Of a stretch of 64,000 bases of DNA, positions 26,889 to 34,684 are shown piece after piece. A model generated the notes under the pieces. That model was not told the DNA's origin, made no database searches, and saw only the letters and a program-made list of their open reading frames with translations. The stretch's first letter is position 1. Every line of letters starts with the position of its first letter. This DNA is from RYN-230 sp963829725 (GTDB taxonomy: Bacteria; Actinomycetota; Actinomycetes; Streptosporangiales; Streptosporangiaceae). Location of the stretch: assembly GCA_963829725.1 (NCBI GenBank), contig CAWHJW010000009.1, positions 124,001 to 188,000 on the forward strand, in the 5' to 3' direction. A program made the translations under genes and the position numbers.

Positions 26889-27238
26889 GATCTCAGGATC
26901 ACATGACACGTCATTGCCTGTCGAGACAGCTTTTCCTACCGAAATATATCCCGGCCTAGCCGGGCCGGGCAGCGGTACTCGGTCTGTGCCCATGACCGGT
27001 GGCAACCACCGGCCCCGCGGCGCTTATTCCCAGACCATATCCCAGACCCGGGTTCCCGGCCGGGATCCCGGACCGGAGGGCCGGCACTAGCCCGGCCGCA
27101 CCCAGTTCAGCGGCTCTTCGCCGCCCGCTGCGGCCGGGCTGACATCGGCTTGTGCTGGCAGTCGGACCAGGTGCCCCCCGGGCAGCTCTGGTGGTCGCGG
27201 TGACGTCAGGACAGGCAGATCATCTGCCTGGCTCGCGA
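26889..27238. other. 350-base intergenic region upstream of the sulfite reductase operon
   Basis: Apart from the promoter-operator region at 26903-26948 nothing gene-like is visible. The rest is the 3' flank of the WhiB-like gene, with short GC-rich inverted segments such as the one around CCGGCCTAGCCGG (26951-26963). Confidence 0.5.
26903..26948 (-). promoter_or_regulatory. candidate promoter and tandem operators of the sulfite reductase operon
   Basis: Two 12-base dyads lie side by side: ATGACACGTCAT (26903-26914) and CTGTCGAGACAG (26918-26929). Both fit TGWC-N2-GWCA, and their centres are 15 bases apart. A -10-like TATATT (complement of 26943-26948) would start transcription just before them, the classic place for a repressor. 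Confidence 0.5.
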
Positions 27239-27538
27239 TCAGGCCGCGTTGGCGCGGCGCATCCGGCGGCGCCGCTCGGAGGCCCGCTCGTCCTCGTTCA
27301 GCCCGCCCCAGGTGCCGTACTTCTCCGGCCGGGAGATCGCGTAATCCAGGCACTCGTCACGCACCGGGCAGGTGGCGCACAGGGCCTTGGCCTTCCGCTC
27401 GCGGATGTCCCGCTCGGGCTGGCGCTCGCCATCTGGGCCAAAGAAGAGCACGACATCCGTGCCGCGGCACGCGGCGGCGTCTTGCCAGCCCCAGTTCGGC
27501 CGGGGAGGCAGGGTGACCTGCCGCCGTACCTCAGACAT
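27239..27538 (-). CDS. WhiB-family iron-sulfur regulator
   Basis: A 99-residue Wbl protein. Four cysteines bind a 4Fe-4S cluster: one in AAACRGTD and three in KALCATCPVRDECLDYA. GTWGGLNEDER is the turn that contacts the housekeeping sigma factor, and the arginine-rich tail (RRRRMRRANAA) binds DNA. The start is ATG 27538 with GAGGAG upstream. The subclass cannot be set from sequence alone. Confidence 0.93.
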   Translation of the reverse strand: MSEVRRQVTLPPRPNWGWQDAAACRGTDVVLFFGPDGERQPERDIRERKAKALCATCPVRDECLDYAISRPEKYGTWGGLNEDERASERRRRMRRANAA

Positions 27539-27993
27539 GATTAGATCTCCTCAGCAGGCTCAATGTATTTCCCGTCCAGCGGCCCTCTGGTTGCCTCGGA
27601 CGTTTTGGCTCCACGCGTGCGGCTTTTGCCCCGTCGTAGGTATGCAACGCGCTGCATCACCTGCGTGTTCCCGGAGCGCGGGCAGCCTCGAGGCACCCGT
27701 GACCTCACGGAGCCGTGCTCGGGGGACAACCCGGCCGGACGAGCGAGGCCAGCGCCGTGGCGGCTGTGCCATGCTCTGCGAAACCAGCCCAGTCCAGCGG
27801 ACCGATGATCAATGATGCCATCCGCAGGGCCTGTCCCGCAGGCAGGATCGTGAATCTGCTGGCACGGATGTGCGGCCCGGCCCGGGCCGGATTTCCCCCC
27901 GCCGCATAGCCGCAGGATGCGGGGCGTCCCAGTGCACCCTGGCCATATCATATGTGATCGTTAATTGGACAAACCCGTTAGTTCGGCGTCACC
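27539..27993. other. 455-base intergenic region with two small palindromes
   Basis: This is a divergent intergenic space between the WhiB-like gene and the repeat-protein gene; no credible gene is seen. ATGCAACGCGCTGCAT (27642-27657) is a 16-base palindrome with one mismatched pair, 104 bases upstream of the WhiB start. ATCATATGTGAT (27947-27958) is a weaker dyad just before the other gene. Confidence 0.5.
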
Positions 27994-29178
27994 ATGGGCA
28001 GCATGTCAGCGTCGGACGCAGCCCCGTTGCCCCGGCTCGGTGAGGTGTTCTTCGACGTACGAGGCAACTCCCGCAGCATGCGGCTCAGCTGGTACGCCGA
28101 TACGGGCGTCGCAGTCTTCTCCATCTGGCAGGGCGGTACCTGCACCGGCACGTTCCGGCTGCCCATGGACGACCTGGCCCGGATGATCGAGGCCCTGCGC
28201 CGTGGGCCCAAGGGCCAGGGCGGGCCGCGCGGGGTGCCCGGCGAGGCCGCCGCGGCGCGCGGCATGCCCGGCACCGCCCAACCTGGGACGCAGGACCCCG
28301 GCCAGGCCACCGTCTCCATGCGGCTGCCGGCCGGCGCGGACGGCCCGGCGGGGCAGCGGCTGGATGACCACGGCGAGCCCGGCTACCCGGCCGGGCCCGG
28401 CACCGGGCCGGTCCCGGCCTACCGGCGGGACTCGGGCGGCTACCCCGCGGACCCGCTGAGCCCGGACTACCGTGGCCCCGGTTCTGGTGAGTTCCCGGCG
28501 GCCGGCGCGGCTGGCTACCCGGACGTCCCGGCCACCGGCGACTACCGCCGCGGCGGCACTGGCCCGGGCGGCTACCCGGGCGAGCCGCCCGGCGGGTACC
28601 GCCGGGCCGCCCCGGCCGGCGGTTACCCGGCCGACCCGGGTTACCGTGCCGACCCTGGCTACCCGGACGTCCCGGCCACCGGCGACTACCGCCGCGGCGC
28701 GGGGCGCCGCCCGGAGGAGGCCGCCGGGTTCCCGGGCGGGGGCGGTTATCCGGACCCGGGCTACCCGGACGGGCCGGCCACGGGCGACTACCGGCCCGGG
28801 TCGCCGGGGAATCACCGCCGCGGTGACCCCGGGTACCCGGCCGACCCGGAAGAGTACAGGCGCGGGCAGGCGGGCAGTCACCGCCGCGACCCGGGCGGGT
28901 ATCCCGGTGACCCGGCGTATCCGGCCGATACCCCGCCGCCGCGATATCCCGGTCAGCAGGGCATTGCGGATTATCCCGGCGAACCGGGCCCGGGCGGCTC
29001 GGGCGGATATCCGGCCGGGCCTGAATATGAGCAGCACGGGGATGAGTGGGACGAGGACACCGCGGACCAGGCCCTCGGTGGCTACGGGTCCGCCCCGCCC
29101 CCGGAATCCCATCCCTATGGGCGCCCGCCCGCCAATCGTGACTCCCGCGAACGCGGACGCTATCCCGGCCGTCATTGA
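27994..29178 (+). CDS. protein with small N-terminal domain and long Tyr/Gly/Pro/Arg-rich repeat tail
   Basis: The 394-residue product is not recognised as a named family. Residues about 15-70 look folded (LGEVFFDVRGNSRSMRLSWY, then FSIWQGGTCTGTFRLPMDDL). The rest is predicted to be disordered and built from repeats such as GYPDVPATGDYRRG (twice exact, once degenerate) and GYPADPGY. Arginine and tyrosine alternate with glycine and proline, and the C-terminus turns acidic then basic. There is no signal peptide or membrane helix. ATG 27994 has no clear ribosome site; ATG 28003 is an alternative. It is read divergently from the WhiB-like gene. Confidence 0.7.
   Translation: MGSMSASDAAPLPRLGEVFFDVRGNSRSMRLSWYADTGVAVFSIWQGGTCTGTFRLPMDDLARMIEALRRGPKGQGGPRGVPGEAAAARGMPGTAQPGTQDPGQATVSMRLPAGADGPAGQRLDDHGEPGYPAGPGTGPVPAYRRDSGGYPADPLSPDYRGPGSGEFPAAGAAGYPDVPATGDYRRGGTGPGGYPGEPPGGYRRAAPAGGYPADPGYRADPGYPDVPATGDYRRGAGRRPEEAAGFPGGGGYPDPGYPDGPATGDYRPGSPGNHRRGDPGYPADPEEYRRGQAGSHRRDPGGYPGDPAYPADTPPPRYPGQQGIADYPGEPGPGGSGGYPAGPEYEQHGDEWDEDTADQALGGYGSAPPPESHPYGRPPANRDSRERGRYPGRH
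28511..28699 (+). repeat. exact 45-base direct repeat within the repeat protein
   Basis: Bases 28511-28555 and 28655-28699 are identical over 45 positions and lie 144 bases (48 codons) apart. They encode GYPDVPATGDYRRG. A diverged third copy starts near 28760. The identity at synonymous positions implies recent duplication. Confidence 0.85.
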
Positions 29179-29383
29179 CCGGCGGCTCCGGCCGGCCGTC
29201 ATTCCCGGGCCGCCCTCACCCATCACCTAGCCAGGCCCGATAGCCGCGGCCGGGCTGCACCCCCTGGCGATAGGGCACGGCCCGGTCTCGCCGGCGGCAT
29301 CGGCCGAAGCGGCCGGCTCCGAATGGCGGGCCGCCGCGCCGCCGCCGGGCCCTTCTTTGGGTGTCGTTATGGTTGGGCCGCCC

Positions 29384-29423
29384 GTGGCGGGATATATTTG
29401 CCACGGAGGAAGGGGGGCCTCAA
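29384..29423 (+). promoter_or_regulatory. leader of the Lsr2-like gene with hairpin and -10-like box
   Basis: TATATT (29393-29398) resembles a -10 box and lies in the loop of a GTGGC/GCCAC hairpin (29384-29404). GGAGGAAGGGGGG is a strong ribosome site before GTG 29424. The -35 element is unclear. Confidence 0.35.
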
Positions 29424-29762
29424 GTGGCACAGAAGGTTTCAGTCACATTTGCCTGTGACTACGACCAGAAACTGATTCCCGAGGGCCAGCATCAGACACG
29501 GCGGTTCAGCCTGGACGGCCGGGACTATGAGATCGACCTGTGCGCCAAGCACAGCCAAAAGTTTGACGACATCGTCGGGCGGTACGCGGAACGGGCGCGC
29601 CGCACCTCGGCCCGGGTCAGCCGGACCAAACGGCGCACCACGGCACACCGCCAGCACAGTGCCGCGATACGGAGCTGGGCCAAAGAATCCGGCATTGCGG
29701 TCAGTGACCGCGGCCGTATTCCGTCAGATGTCGTGGCGAGGTACGAGGCAGACCACAGCTAG
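29424..29762 (+). CDS. Lsr2-like nucleoid protein, divergent
   Basis: A 112-residue Lsr2-type protein that would bind and bridge AT-rich DNA. The C-terminal domain is clear: QHSAAIRSWAKESGIAVSDRGRIPSDVVARYEA (as QHSAAIRSWAKESGIAV and SDRGRIPSDVVARYEA), with the AT-hook-like RGR. The N-terminal dimerisation domain keeps FSLDGRDYEIDL. It lacks the usual acidic DDLDGGEA segment, has CDYDQKLIPEGQHQ instead, and carries two cysteines. GTG 29424 follows GGAGGAAGGGGGG. It converges on the MscS-like gene nine bases away. Confidence 0.85.
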   Translation: MAQKVSVTFACDYDQKLIPEGQHQTRRFSLDGRDYEIDLCAKHSQKFDDIVGRYAERARRTSARVSRTKRRTTAHRQHSAAIRSWAKESGIAVSDRGRIPSDVVARYEADHS

Positions 29763-29771
29763 CCGCCGGGG

Positions 29772-30725
29772 TCACGACGATCCCTGCTCCGGCCGCCCGG
29801 CCGGCTGGTCGCCGTGACCCGGCTCGGCTGCGGGCTGCTTGCCCGGAGCCTCCCCGTCCGCCGCTGCCGGGCCGGCTGATGCCGGCCCGGCAGCGGGTTG
29901 CTGCGTGGCGCCGTGCTGTGCTGCGGCCGCTGTGGGCTGCCCGGCCGCGGATGCCGCAGCCAGCTCCGCCGCCAGCTGCGGAGCGGCCGCCGTGTCCGGC
30001 AGTGCCGCGGGCGCCGTCCCCGGTTGCCCGTTGGCCGGGCGGCGCCGGGTCATCGGCCCCACGGCGGCCGCCAGCACCTGGGAATTGGGCAGGTTCAGCA
30101 CCCCGTCCTCGGTGTCGATCCGTAGGTAGGTAATGCCGATCTCCGTGACCAGTCCCTCGGTCACCCCGCCGAGCGCGCCGGATTTCATCCGGATATAGTC
30201 GCCGACCGTGAACGGCCGGGACAGCAGCAGCACCAGGCCGGCGAATACGTTGGACAGCGACTGCTGCCCGGCGATGCCGAGCAGGATAGTGGTCACCGCG
30301 CCGCCGACCAGCAACTGGCCGACGGGCACCTTCATCAGGCTGATAGCGAACACCAGCGTGGCCGCGCCGCCGATCAGCAGGATGGCGTAGCGCACCACCG
30401 CGGCGTGGCCGGTACCGGCCACCGGGGAGAGCACATCCCTGGCCTTTCCGGCCAGCCCGACGACGGCCACCGCTGACAGGACGCAGAACGCCGCGATGCA
30501 CGCCGCCGCGATCAGCTTCGGGGTGAAGTTGGCCTTCCCGGTCCAGTCCCGGAATTGCCCGTCGGCCTGGCTGGCCACGACGGCGGCGATAACGGCCAGC
30601 AGCAGCGCGATGATGGACCGCCACGGCCGGGCATGGGCCCGGGCCCTGGCGACCTGCTCGTTCACCCGGGCCATGTGCTCGGCCCGGTCGAGTTGCCGTT
30701 TTTCGTGCAGGTCCACCTGACCCAT
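29772..30725 (-). CDS. MscS-like small-conductance mechanosensitive channel
   Basis: A 317-residue membrane protein. About four membrane helices lie between residues 35 and 175, the last rich in glycine and alanine as in the MscS pore. The beta domain follows (LLLSRPFTVGDYIRMKSGA then GLVTEIGITYLRIDTEDGVL). The C-terminal alpha/beta cage of E. coli MscS is missing and replaced by an Ala/Pro/Gln-rich, probably disordered tail of some 80 residues. ATG 30725 is the start. An osmotic release function is inferred from the family. Confidence 0.82.
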   Translation of the reverse strand: MGQVDLHEKRQLDRAEHMARVNEQVARARAHARPWRSIIALLLAVIAAVVASQADGQFRDWTGKANFTPKLIAAACIAAFCVLSAVAVVGLAGKARDVLSPVAGTGHAAVVRYAILLIGGAATLVFAISLMKVPVGQLLVGGAVTTILLGIAGQQSLSNVFAGLVLLLSRPFTVGDYIRMKSGALGGVTEGLVTEIGITYLRIDTEDGVLNLPNSQVLAAAVGPMTRRRPANGQPGTAPAALPDTAAAPQLAAELAAASAAGQPTAAAAQHGATQQPAAGPASAGPAAADGEAPGKQPAAEPGHGDQPAGRPEQGSS

Positions 30726-30747
30726 CCTGCCGGGGGCGCCGACCGGA

Positions 30748-30783
30748 ATGATCCCGGGGGCCTGATCGGCCTCCCGGGATCAT
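30748..30783 (-). terminator. strong hairpin downstream of the acetate transporter gene
   Basis: ATGATCCCGGG and CCCGGGATCAT form a perfect 11-bp stem, extended inside by GGCC/GGCC around TGATC. It lies 44 bases beyond the transporter stop and just upstream of the MscS-like gene start. Confidence 0.7.
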
Positions 30784-30826
30784 GTCGCGCCGCGCCGCGG
30801 CGGCACCCGTTAGCGGCGGACGAAGG

Positions 30827-31468
30827 TCACGCCCGCGGCGCGAGCAGCGGACGGCCGACCGGCACGGACAACCGGCCGCCCATCCCGTTGGCCACCCCGG
30901 CCGCAGACGCGTACCAGGCCGCCACCGCGGTCACCACGCCCACGTAGCCGCCGAACTTGACGGTCCCGGAGCTGCCCGAGAAGTTGCCGATGAACAGGAT
31001 GATCTCGGTCGCCTCCAGGGTGAGGAACACGAGGAACACCGCGACGTTGACCTGGGTGCTCCACAGCAGCATGTAGGTGTTGAAGATGGCGAAGGCGAGC
31101 AGGATCCAGCCGAGGTCCTTGTTGAACGCCCCGGCCGTCAGCGGATGGAGCAGCAGTTTGGACCCGACGAGCTGGAAGTAGAGGAAGAGCCCGATCCAGA
31201 ACCCGCCGTAGCTGGCGAACGCGGTGGCTCCGAAAACGTTCCGGTTGCGGAACTCCCACATGCCGGCCAGCAGCTGGCAGAAGCCGCCATAGGCGAGCGC
31301 GTAGCCGAGCCAGGCCAGGCCGCTCGCCTTGGTCATCCACCCGGCGTTGAACGCCGACAGAAGAAATGTGGTCAGGGCGAAGGCGGCGAGCCCCAGCGGC
31401 GCGGGGTCGGCGATGCCGGAGACAGGCGCGGCCACGCCGGTCGCGGGTAGGTCTTCATTGACACTCAC
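30827..31468 (-). CDS. GPR1/FUN34/YaaH (SatP) family acetate/succinate transporter
   Basis: A 213-residue protein with six membrane helices. The family signature NPAPLGLxxF appears as DPAPLGLAAFALTTFLLS, with aspartate for the first asparagine. FWIGLFLYFQ and NTYMLLWSTQVN are typical of helices 3-4. Relatives carry acetate or succinate with protons. GTG 31468 follows GGAGGAATCAC. It is flanked by a hairpin downstream and the RCK protein gene upstream. Confidence 0.87.
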   Translation of the reverse strand: MSVNEDLPATGVAAPVSGIADPAPLGLAAFALTTFLLSAFNAGWMTKASGLAWLGYALAYGGFCQLLAGMWEFRNRNVFGATAFASYGGFWIGLFLYFQLVGSKLLLHPLTAGAFNKDLGWILLAFAIFNTYMLLWSTQVNVAVFLVFLTLEATEIILFIGNFSGSSGTVKFGGYVGVVTAVAAWYASAAGVANGMGGRLSVPVGRPLLAPRA

Positions 31469-31624
31469 GTGATTCCTCCCGGCAAAACAGGACAGAACGG
31501 GCCAAGAATGGCGCTTTTGTCTTCCCAGCAGGCTCAGCGGAACCAGGGGGAAGATCTGCCCTGAGCGTAACGCTGGATGCCGGCCAGGGGGAGGCCCAGG
31601 TTTTCCCTGATGCTGACGATTGCA

Positions 31625-33289
31625 TCAGGGCTGACCAGCAGCCTGGCTCTGGGCCAGTACCTGGCTCAGCCCGGTGCGGGTGGCCAGGACGTAGATCCGG
31701 TCCTGCGCGGCCAGCTGGTGGCCGGGCGGCGGTGACCAGTCCACCTCGTCGGACGTGGCCCGGCGTAGCGCGATCACCCGGAGCTCGCCGGCCCGGTGCA
31801 CGTTCTCCACCGGCCGGCCGTCCAGGGCCGATCCGGCGGCCACCCCGACGTCCGCGATGAGCAGTACATGCCGCCCCACCGGGATGGTCCGCAGCACCTG
31901 GTGCTCCAGCATGGCGGCGGCGAAGGCCGGCGCGGCCAGGTACGGCACGCTGCGGGAGATCGTGTTCCCCACGGTCTTCTGCACCCGCTCGGCGAGATCG
32001 TCGTCGGACAGCCGCAGCACCAGGCGCAGGTCGGCGGCGAGCGCCCGGGCGTGCAGGGCGGTTTCCAGGTTGACGATGTCGCTGTCGGTCACCGAGACGA
32101 GCGCCTGGCTGGTGCGGATCCCGGCTGCCCGGAGCGTCTCCTCCCGGTACGTCTCGCCGATCACCACCCGCAGCCCGAGCCGGCGGGCCAGCCGGACTCC
32201 CGCCGCGTGCTCGTTCTTGTCCACGCACACCACGTCCACGCCCAGGTCGTGCAGTTGCCCGGCGATCCGGGTGCCGACATTCCCCAGGCCGGCCACGATG
32301 ACATGGCCGGACGGCGGGCGCTCGCGCCCGCGCAGCGACCCGGTGAGCCGGGCGCCGACCACGGCCGCGGTCACCGTGGGCAGGAACGCCATGCCGTCGA
32401 ACGTGAGCATGAACTGCGCGACCTTCTCCGGCGCGCCCAGCGCGGGATTGGTAACCGCCGCGCCCGCCGCATCGAGGAACGTCAGGTACAGGGCATTGGC
32501 CGGTGAGTAGCGGCCGGCGGTGGCCAGCAGCACGAACCCGGCCACCAGCACGCCGAACAGGGCCAGGAACACCATCCCGAGCTTGTGCCCGAACAGCAGC
32601 CGCGGCAGCCCGGCCGCGGCCCGCAGCGTGCGGCGGCGCGGCCGGGTCAGCGGGTTGCGCGGTGTCCCGTCCGCGACGGAGAGCACCAGGTCGGCCGGGT
32701 CCTGGCCGGGGGGCAGCAACAGGGGCCCGGGCGCGTCACCGGCGCTGGCCAGGCCGCAGATGAAATGCGCGGCGTCGGAATGCTCCCGGCGCGTCACGTA
32801 CAGAGTCCGCCCGGCCAGCCGGACGTGGCTGGGGGCCGGCTCGCCTAATGCGGCCGCGACGAACGAGGGCGCGGCCATCGAGGAACTGGACAGCACCGCG
32901 CAGTCGGGAAAGAAGCTGCGCATCCGCTCGCCCAGTCCGGTGTTGAAGATCCGCATCACCAGCCGCAGATCCGGGTTGAGCTCCTGGGCCCGCAGGCCGG
33001 CGTGAAAGTTGGCCAGGTCATCCCGGCCCATCAGGGCCATGGCCCGGGCCGAGGAGACCTGGGCCGCGGTGAAGGCGCTCGCGTCGAGTTCCGGCCGCTC
33101 GATGACGCGGACGTTGGGCAACTGCGCGATCCGCCGGCCGTAGCCGCGATCGGCCGAGGCGAGCAGGACGGTTACCCGCTCGGCGTAGTTAGCCGTGAGT
33201 TCCTCGACGGTGCGGTAGGCGAGGGCGTCGTCCCCGCAGACGATCAGGTGGTCCCGGTGCTGGCTGAGTCGGCGTGGGACCGGGGGCAC
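31625..33289 (-). CDS. RCK (TrkA-N/TrkA-C) channel-like membrane protein
   Basis: The 554-residue product has a first RCK-like domain (about 13-160), two membrane helices (LGMVFLALFGVLVAGFVLLA and the AFLPTVTAAVVGA region), a second TrkA-N domain with an intact NAD motif (VIVAGLGNVGTRIAGQLHDLG, as VIVAGLGNVG and TRIAGQLHDLG), and TrkA-C. Between the helices the TVGYG selectivity filter of potassium channels is absent; FLDAAGAAVTNPALGAPEKV stands there instead. It is therefore more likely a regulator or a transporter than a classical potassium channel. Confidence 0.75.
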   Translation of the reverse strand: MPPVPRRLSQHRDHLIVCGDDALAYRTVEELTANYAERVTVLLASADRGYGRRIAQLPNVRVIERPELDASAFTAAQVSSARAMALMGRDDLANFHAGLRAQELNPDLRLVMRIFNTGLGERMRSFFPDCAVLSSSSMAAPSFVAAALGEPAPSHVRLAGRTLYVTRREHSDAAHFICGLASAGDAPGPLLLPPGQDPADLVLSVADGTPRNPLTRPRRRTLRAAAGLPRLLFGHKLGMVFLALFGVLVAGFVLLATAGRYSPANALYLTFLDAAGAAVTNPALGAPEKVAQFMLTFDGMAFLPTVTAAVVGARLTGSLRGRERPPSGHVIVAGLGNVGTRIAGQLHDLGVDVVCVDKNEHAAGVRLARRLGLRVVIGETYREETLRAAGIRTSQALVSVTDSDIVNLETALHARALAADLRLVLRLSDDDLAERVQKTVGNTISRSVPYLAAPAFAAAMLEHQVLRTIPVGRHVLLIADVGVAAGSALDGRPVENVHRAGELRVIALRRATSDEVDWSPPPGHQLAAQDRIYVLATRTGLSQVLAQSQAAGQP

Positions 33290-33442
33290 GGCGGAGAGTT
33301 AACCATAGTCAGACGATCATGGCCAGCGAGGGGGTCCAGGCCCTCCGGCGGCGCCTGCCGGGCGGGGCAGGGGCGTGGTTCAGGGCCCGAGCGGGGGTAT
33401 TCTCCGGATTAAAGGGCCGAAAATTTCTGGGGAGGTCCGGTC

Positions 33443-33913
33443 ATGATCGATGACGGCGGTATCCGCGCCTCGGACTCCGACCGCGAGAACGTCGTCGAGA
33501 TCCTGCGGGACGCCTACAGCGCCGGCCGCCTGACGCTCGAGGAGTTCGACGAGCGGACGACGGCCGCCTTCGCGGCCCGGACCTGGGGGGCTCTGCGCGA
33601 GCTGACCTCGGACCTGCCGCACCAGCCCCGGCTCGCGGCCGCCCCGCCCGCGCCGGCCCCCGTGCCGCCCCGGCCGGGTCACCAGGACCCGGCCCGGGGC
33701 GCCCCGCCCCGCCGGCTCACTCCCGTGCTGCCCATCCTGGTCTTGTGGCTGGGCATCGCGGCTACCGTCAAGGACCCGCTCGCCTTCGTCCCCGTCTTCG
33801 TCATCCTGATGGTGGTGCTGCAGCTCACCGGCCGCCCGCCGCGCCGCGGTCCGGGGCCGCCGCCGCACGACAGGAACCGGCCAGGCGGCTCCGGCTGGCC
33901 GGGCTCAGGATGA
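33443..33913 (+). CDS. DUF1707 (SHOCT-like) membrane protein
   Basis: A 156-residue protein. The N-terminal DUF1707 helix pair is clear (IRASDSDRENVVEILRDAYS, then AGRLTLEEFDERTTAAFAARTWGAL). A proline-rich linker and two short hydrophobic segments near residues 93-105 and 112-127 follow, so it is probably anchored in the membrane. The function of the family is unknown. The start is ATG 33443 with GGGGAGG upstream. Its end overlaps the end of pgl by nine bases, tail to tail. Confidence 0.85.
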   Translation: MIDDGGIRASDSDRENVVEILRDAYSAGRLTLEEFDERTTAAFAARTWGALRELTSDLPHQPRLAAAPPAPAPVPPRPGHQDPARGAPPRRLTPVLPILVLWLGIAATVKDPLAFVPVFVILMVVLQLTGRPPRRGPGPPPHDRNRPGGSGWPGSG

Positions 33914-34684
33914 GGCGATCCGGCTGAGCTGAGGCGGCAGCTGGCTGGCGGCGGCCCGGTCGAGGAGGTAGAGCGTGCGCTGCTGGCCGCGGGCACCGGC
34001 CGCGGGCACCTGCACCGGCCCCGCCCCGGACAGCGCGAGCCGCACCGCGGCGGCCTTTTCCGGCCCGGCGGCCAGCACCCACACGTCACGGGCCCGCTGG
34101 ATGGCCGGCAGGGTCAGGCTGAGCCGGGTGGGCGGTGGCTTGGGCGCGCCACGAACCGCGGCCACCGGCCGGTCGTCGTAGAGCGCGGGCATGCCGGGGA
34201 ACAGGGACGCCACGTGCCCCTCCGGGCCGATGCCCAGCAGCAGCACATCGAACGAGGGCACCGGGCCGTGGTCTTGCGGCTGGGCGGCCCGGCGAAGCTC
34301 GGCGGCGTAGCGGGCCGCGGCGGCTTCCGGGTCATTGCCGTCCGGGCCGTCGGTGCCCGGCATCCGGTGCACCCGGGCCGGGTCGGTGTCGATGTGCCGG
34401 AGCAGGGCCTGCTCCGCCTGCGCCTCGTTCCGCTCCGGGTTCCCGGAGGGCAGGAAGCGCTCGTCACCCCACCAGAAGTCCAGCCGCCGCCAGTCCACCG
34501 CGGCCAGGGCGGGCGCGGCGGCCAGCTCATCCAGCAGCGCGGTGCCGATCCCGCCGCCGGTCAGCACCAGGTGCGCGCCGCCCCCGCTGGCCTGCGCGTC
34601 GACCAGCCTGGTGACCAGCCGCGCCGCTGCCGCCTTGGCGAGCAGGCCCGCGTCATGGTGCACCAGCACCTCGGGGACGCTCAC
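33905..34684 (-). CDS. pgl: 6-phosphogluconolactonase
   Basis: Pgl (259 residues) hydrolyses 6-phosphogluconolactone made by Zwf. Family motifs are HLVLTGGGIGTALLDEL, FWWGDERFLPSGNPERNEAQ and DVLLLGIGPEGHVASLFPG. GTG 34684 overlaps the opcA stop by GTGA, completing the tkt-tal-zwf-opcA-pgl operon. Confidence 0.94.
   Translation of the reverse strand: MSVPEVLVHHDAGLLAKAAAARLVTRLVDAQASGGGAHLVLTGGGIGTALLDELAAAPALAAVDWRRLDFWWGDERFLPSGNPERNEAQAEQALLRHIDTDPARVHRMPGTDGPDGNDPEAAAARYAAELRRAAQPQDHGPVPSFDVLLLGIGPEGHVASLFPGMPALYDDRPVAAVRGAPKPPPTRLSLTLPAIQRARDVWVLAAGPEKAAAVRLALSGAGPVQVPAAGARGQQRTLYLLDRAAASQLPPQLSRIASS

Noticed and set aside
26705..26914. A 69-codon minus-strand frame upstream of sulfite reductase
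   Set aside because: It overlaps the leader peptide in another frame and has no ribosome site or family similarity; the RHVDLQRV frame is the better supported one.
27563..27808. An 81-codon plus-strand frame in the WhiB upstream region
   Set aside because: No ribosome site, no domain, and irregular composition; likely chance.
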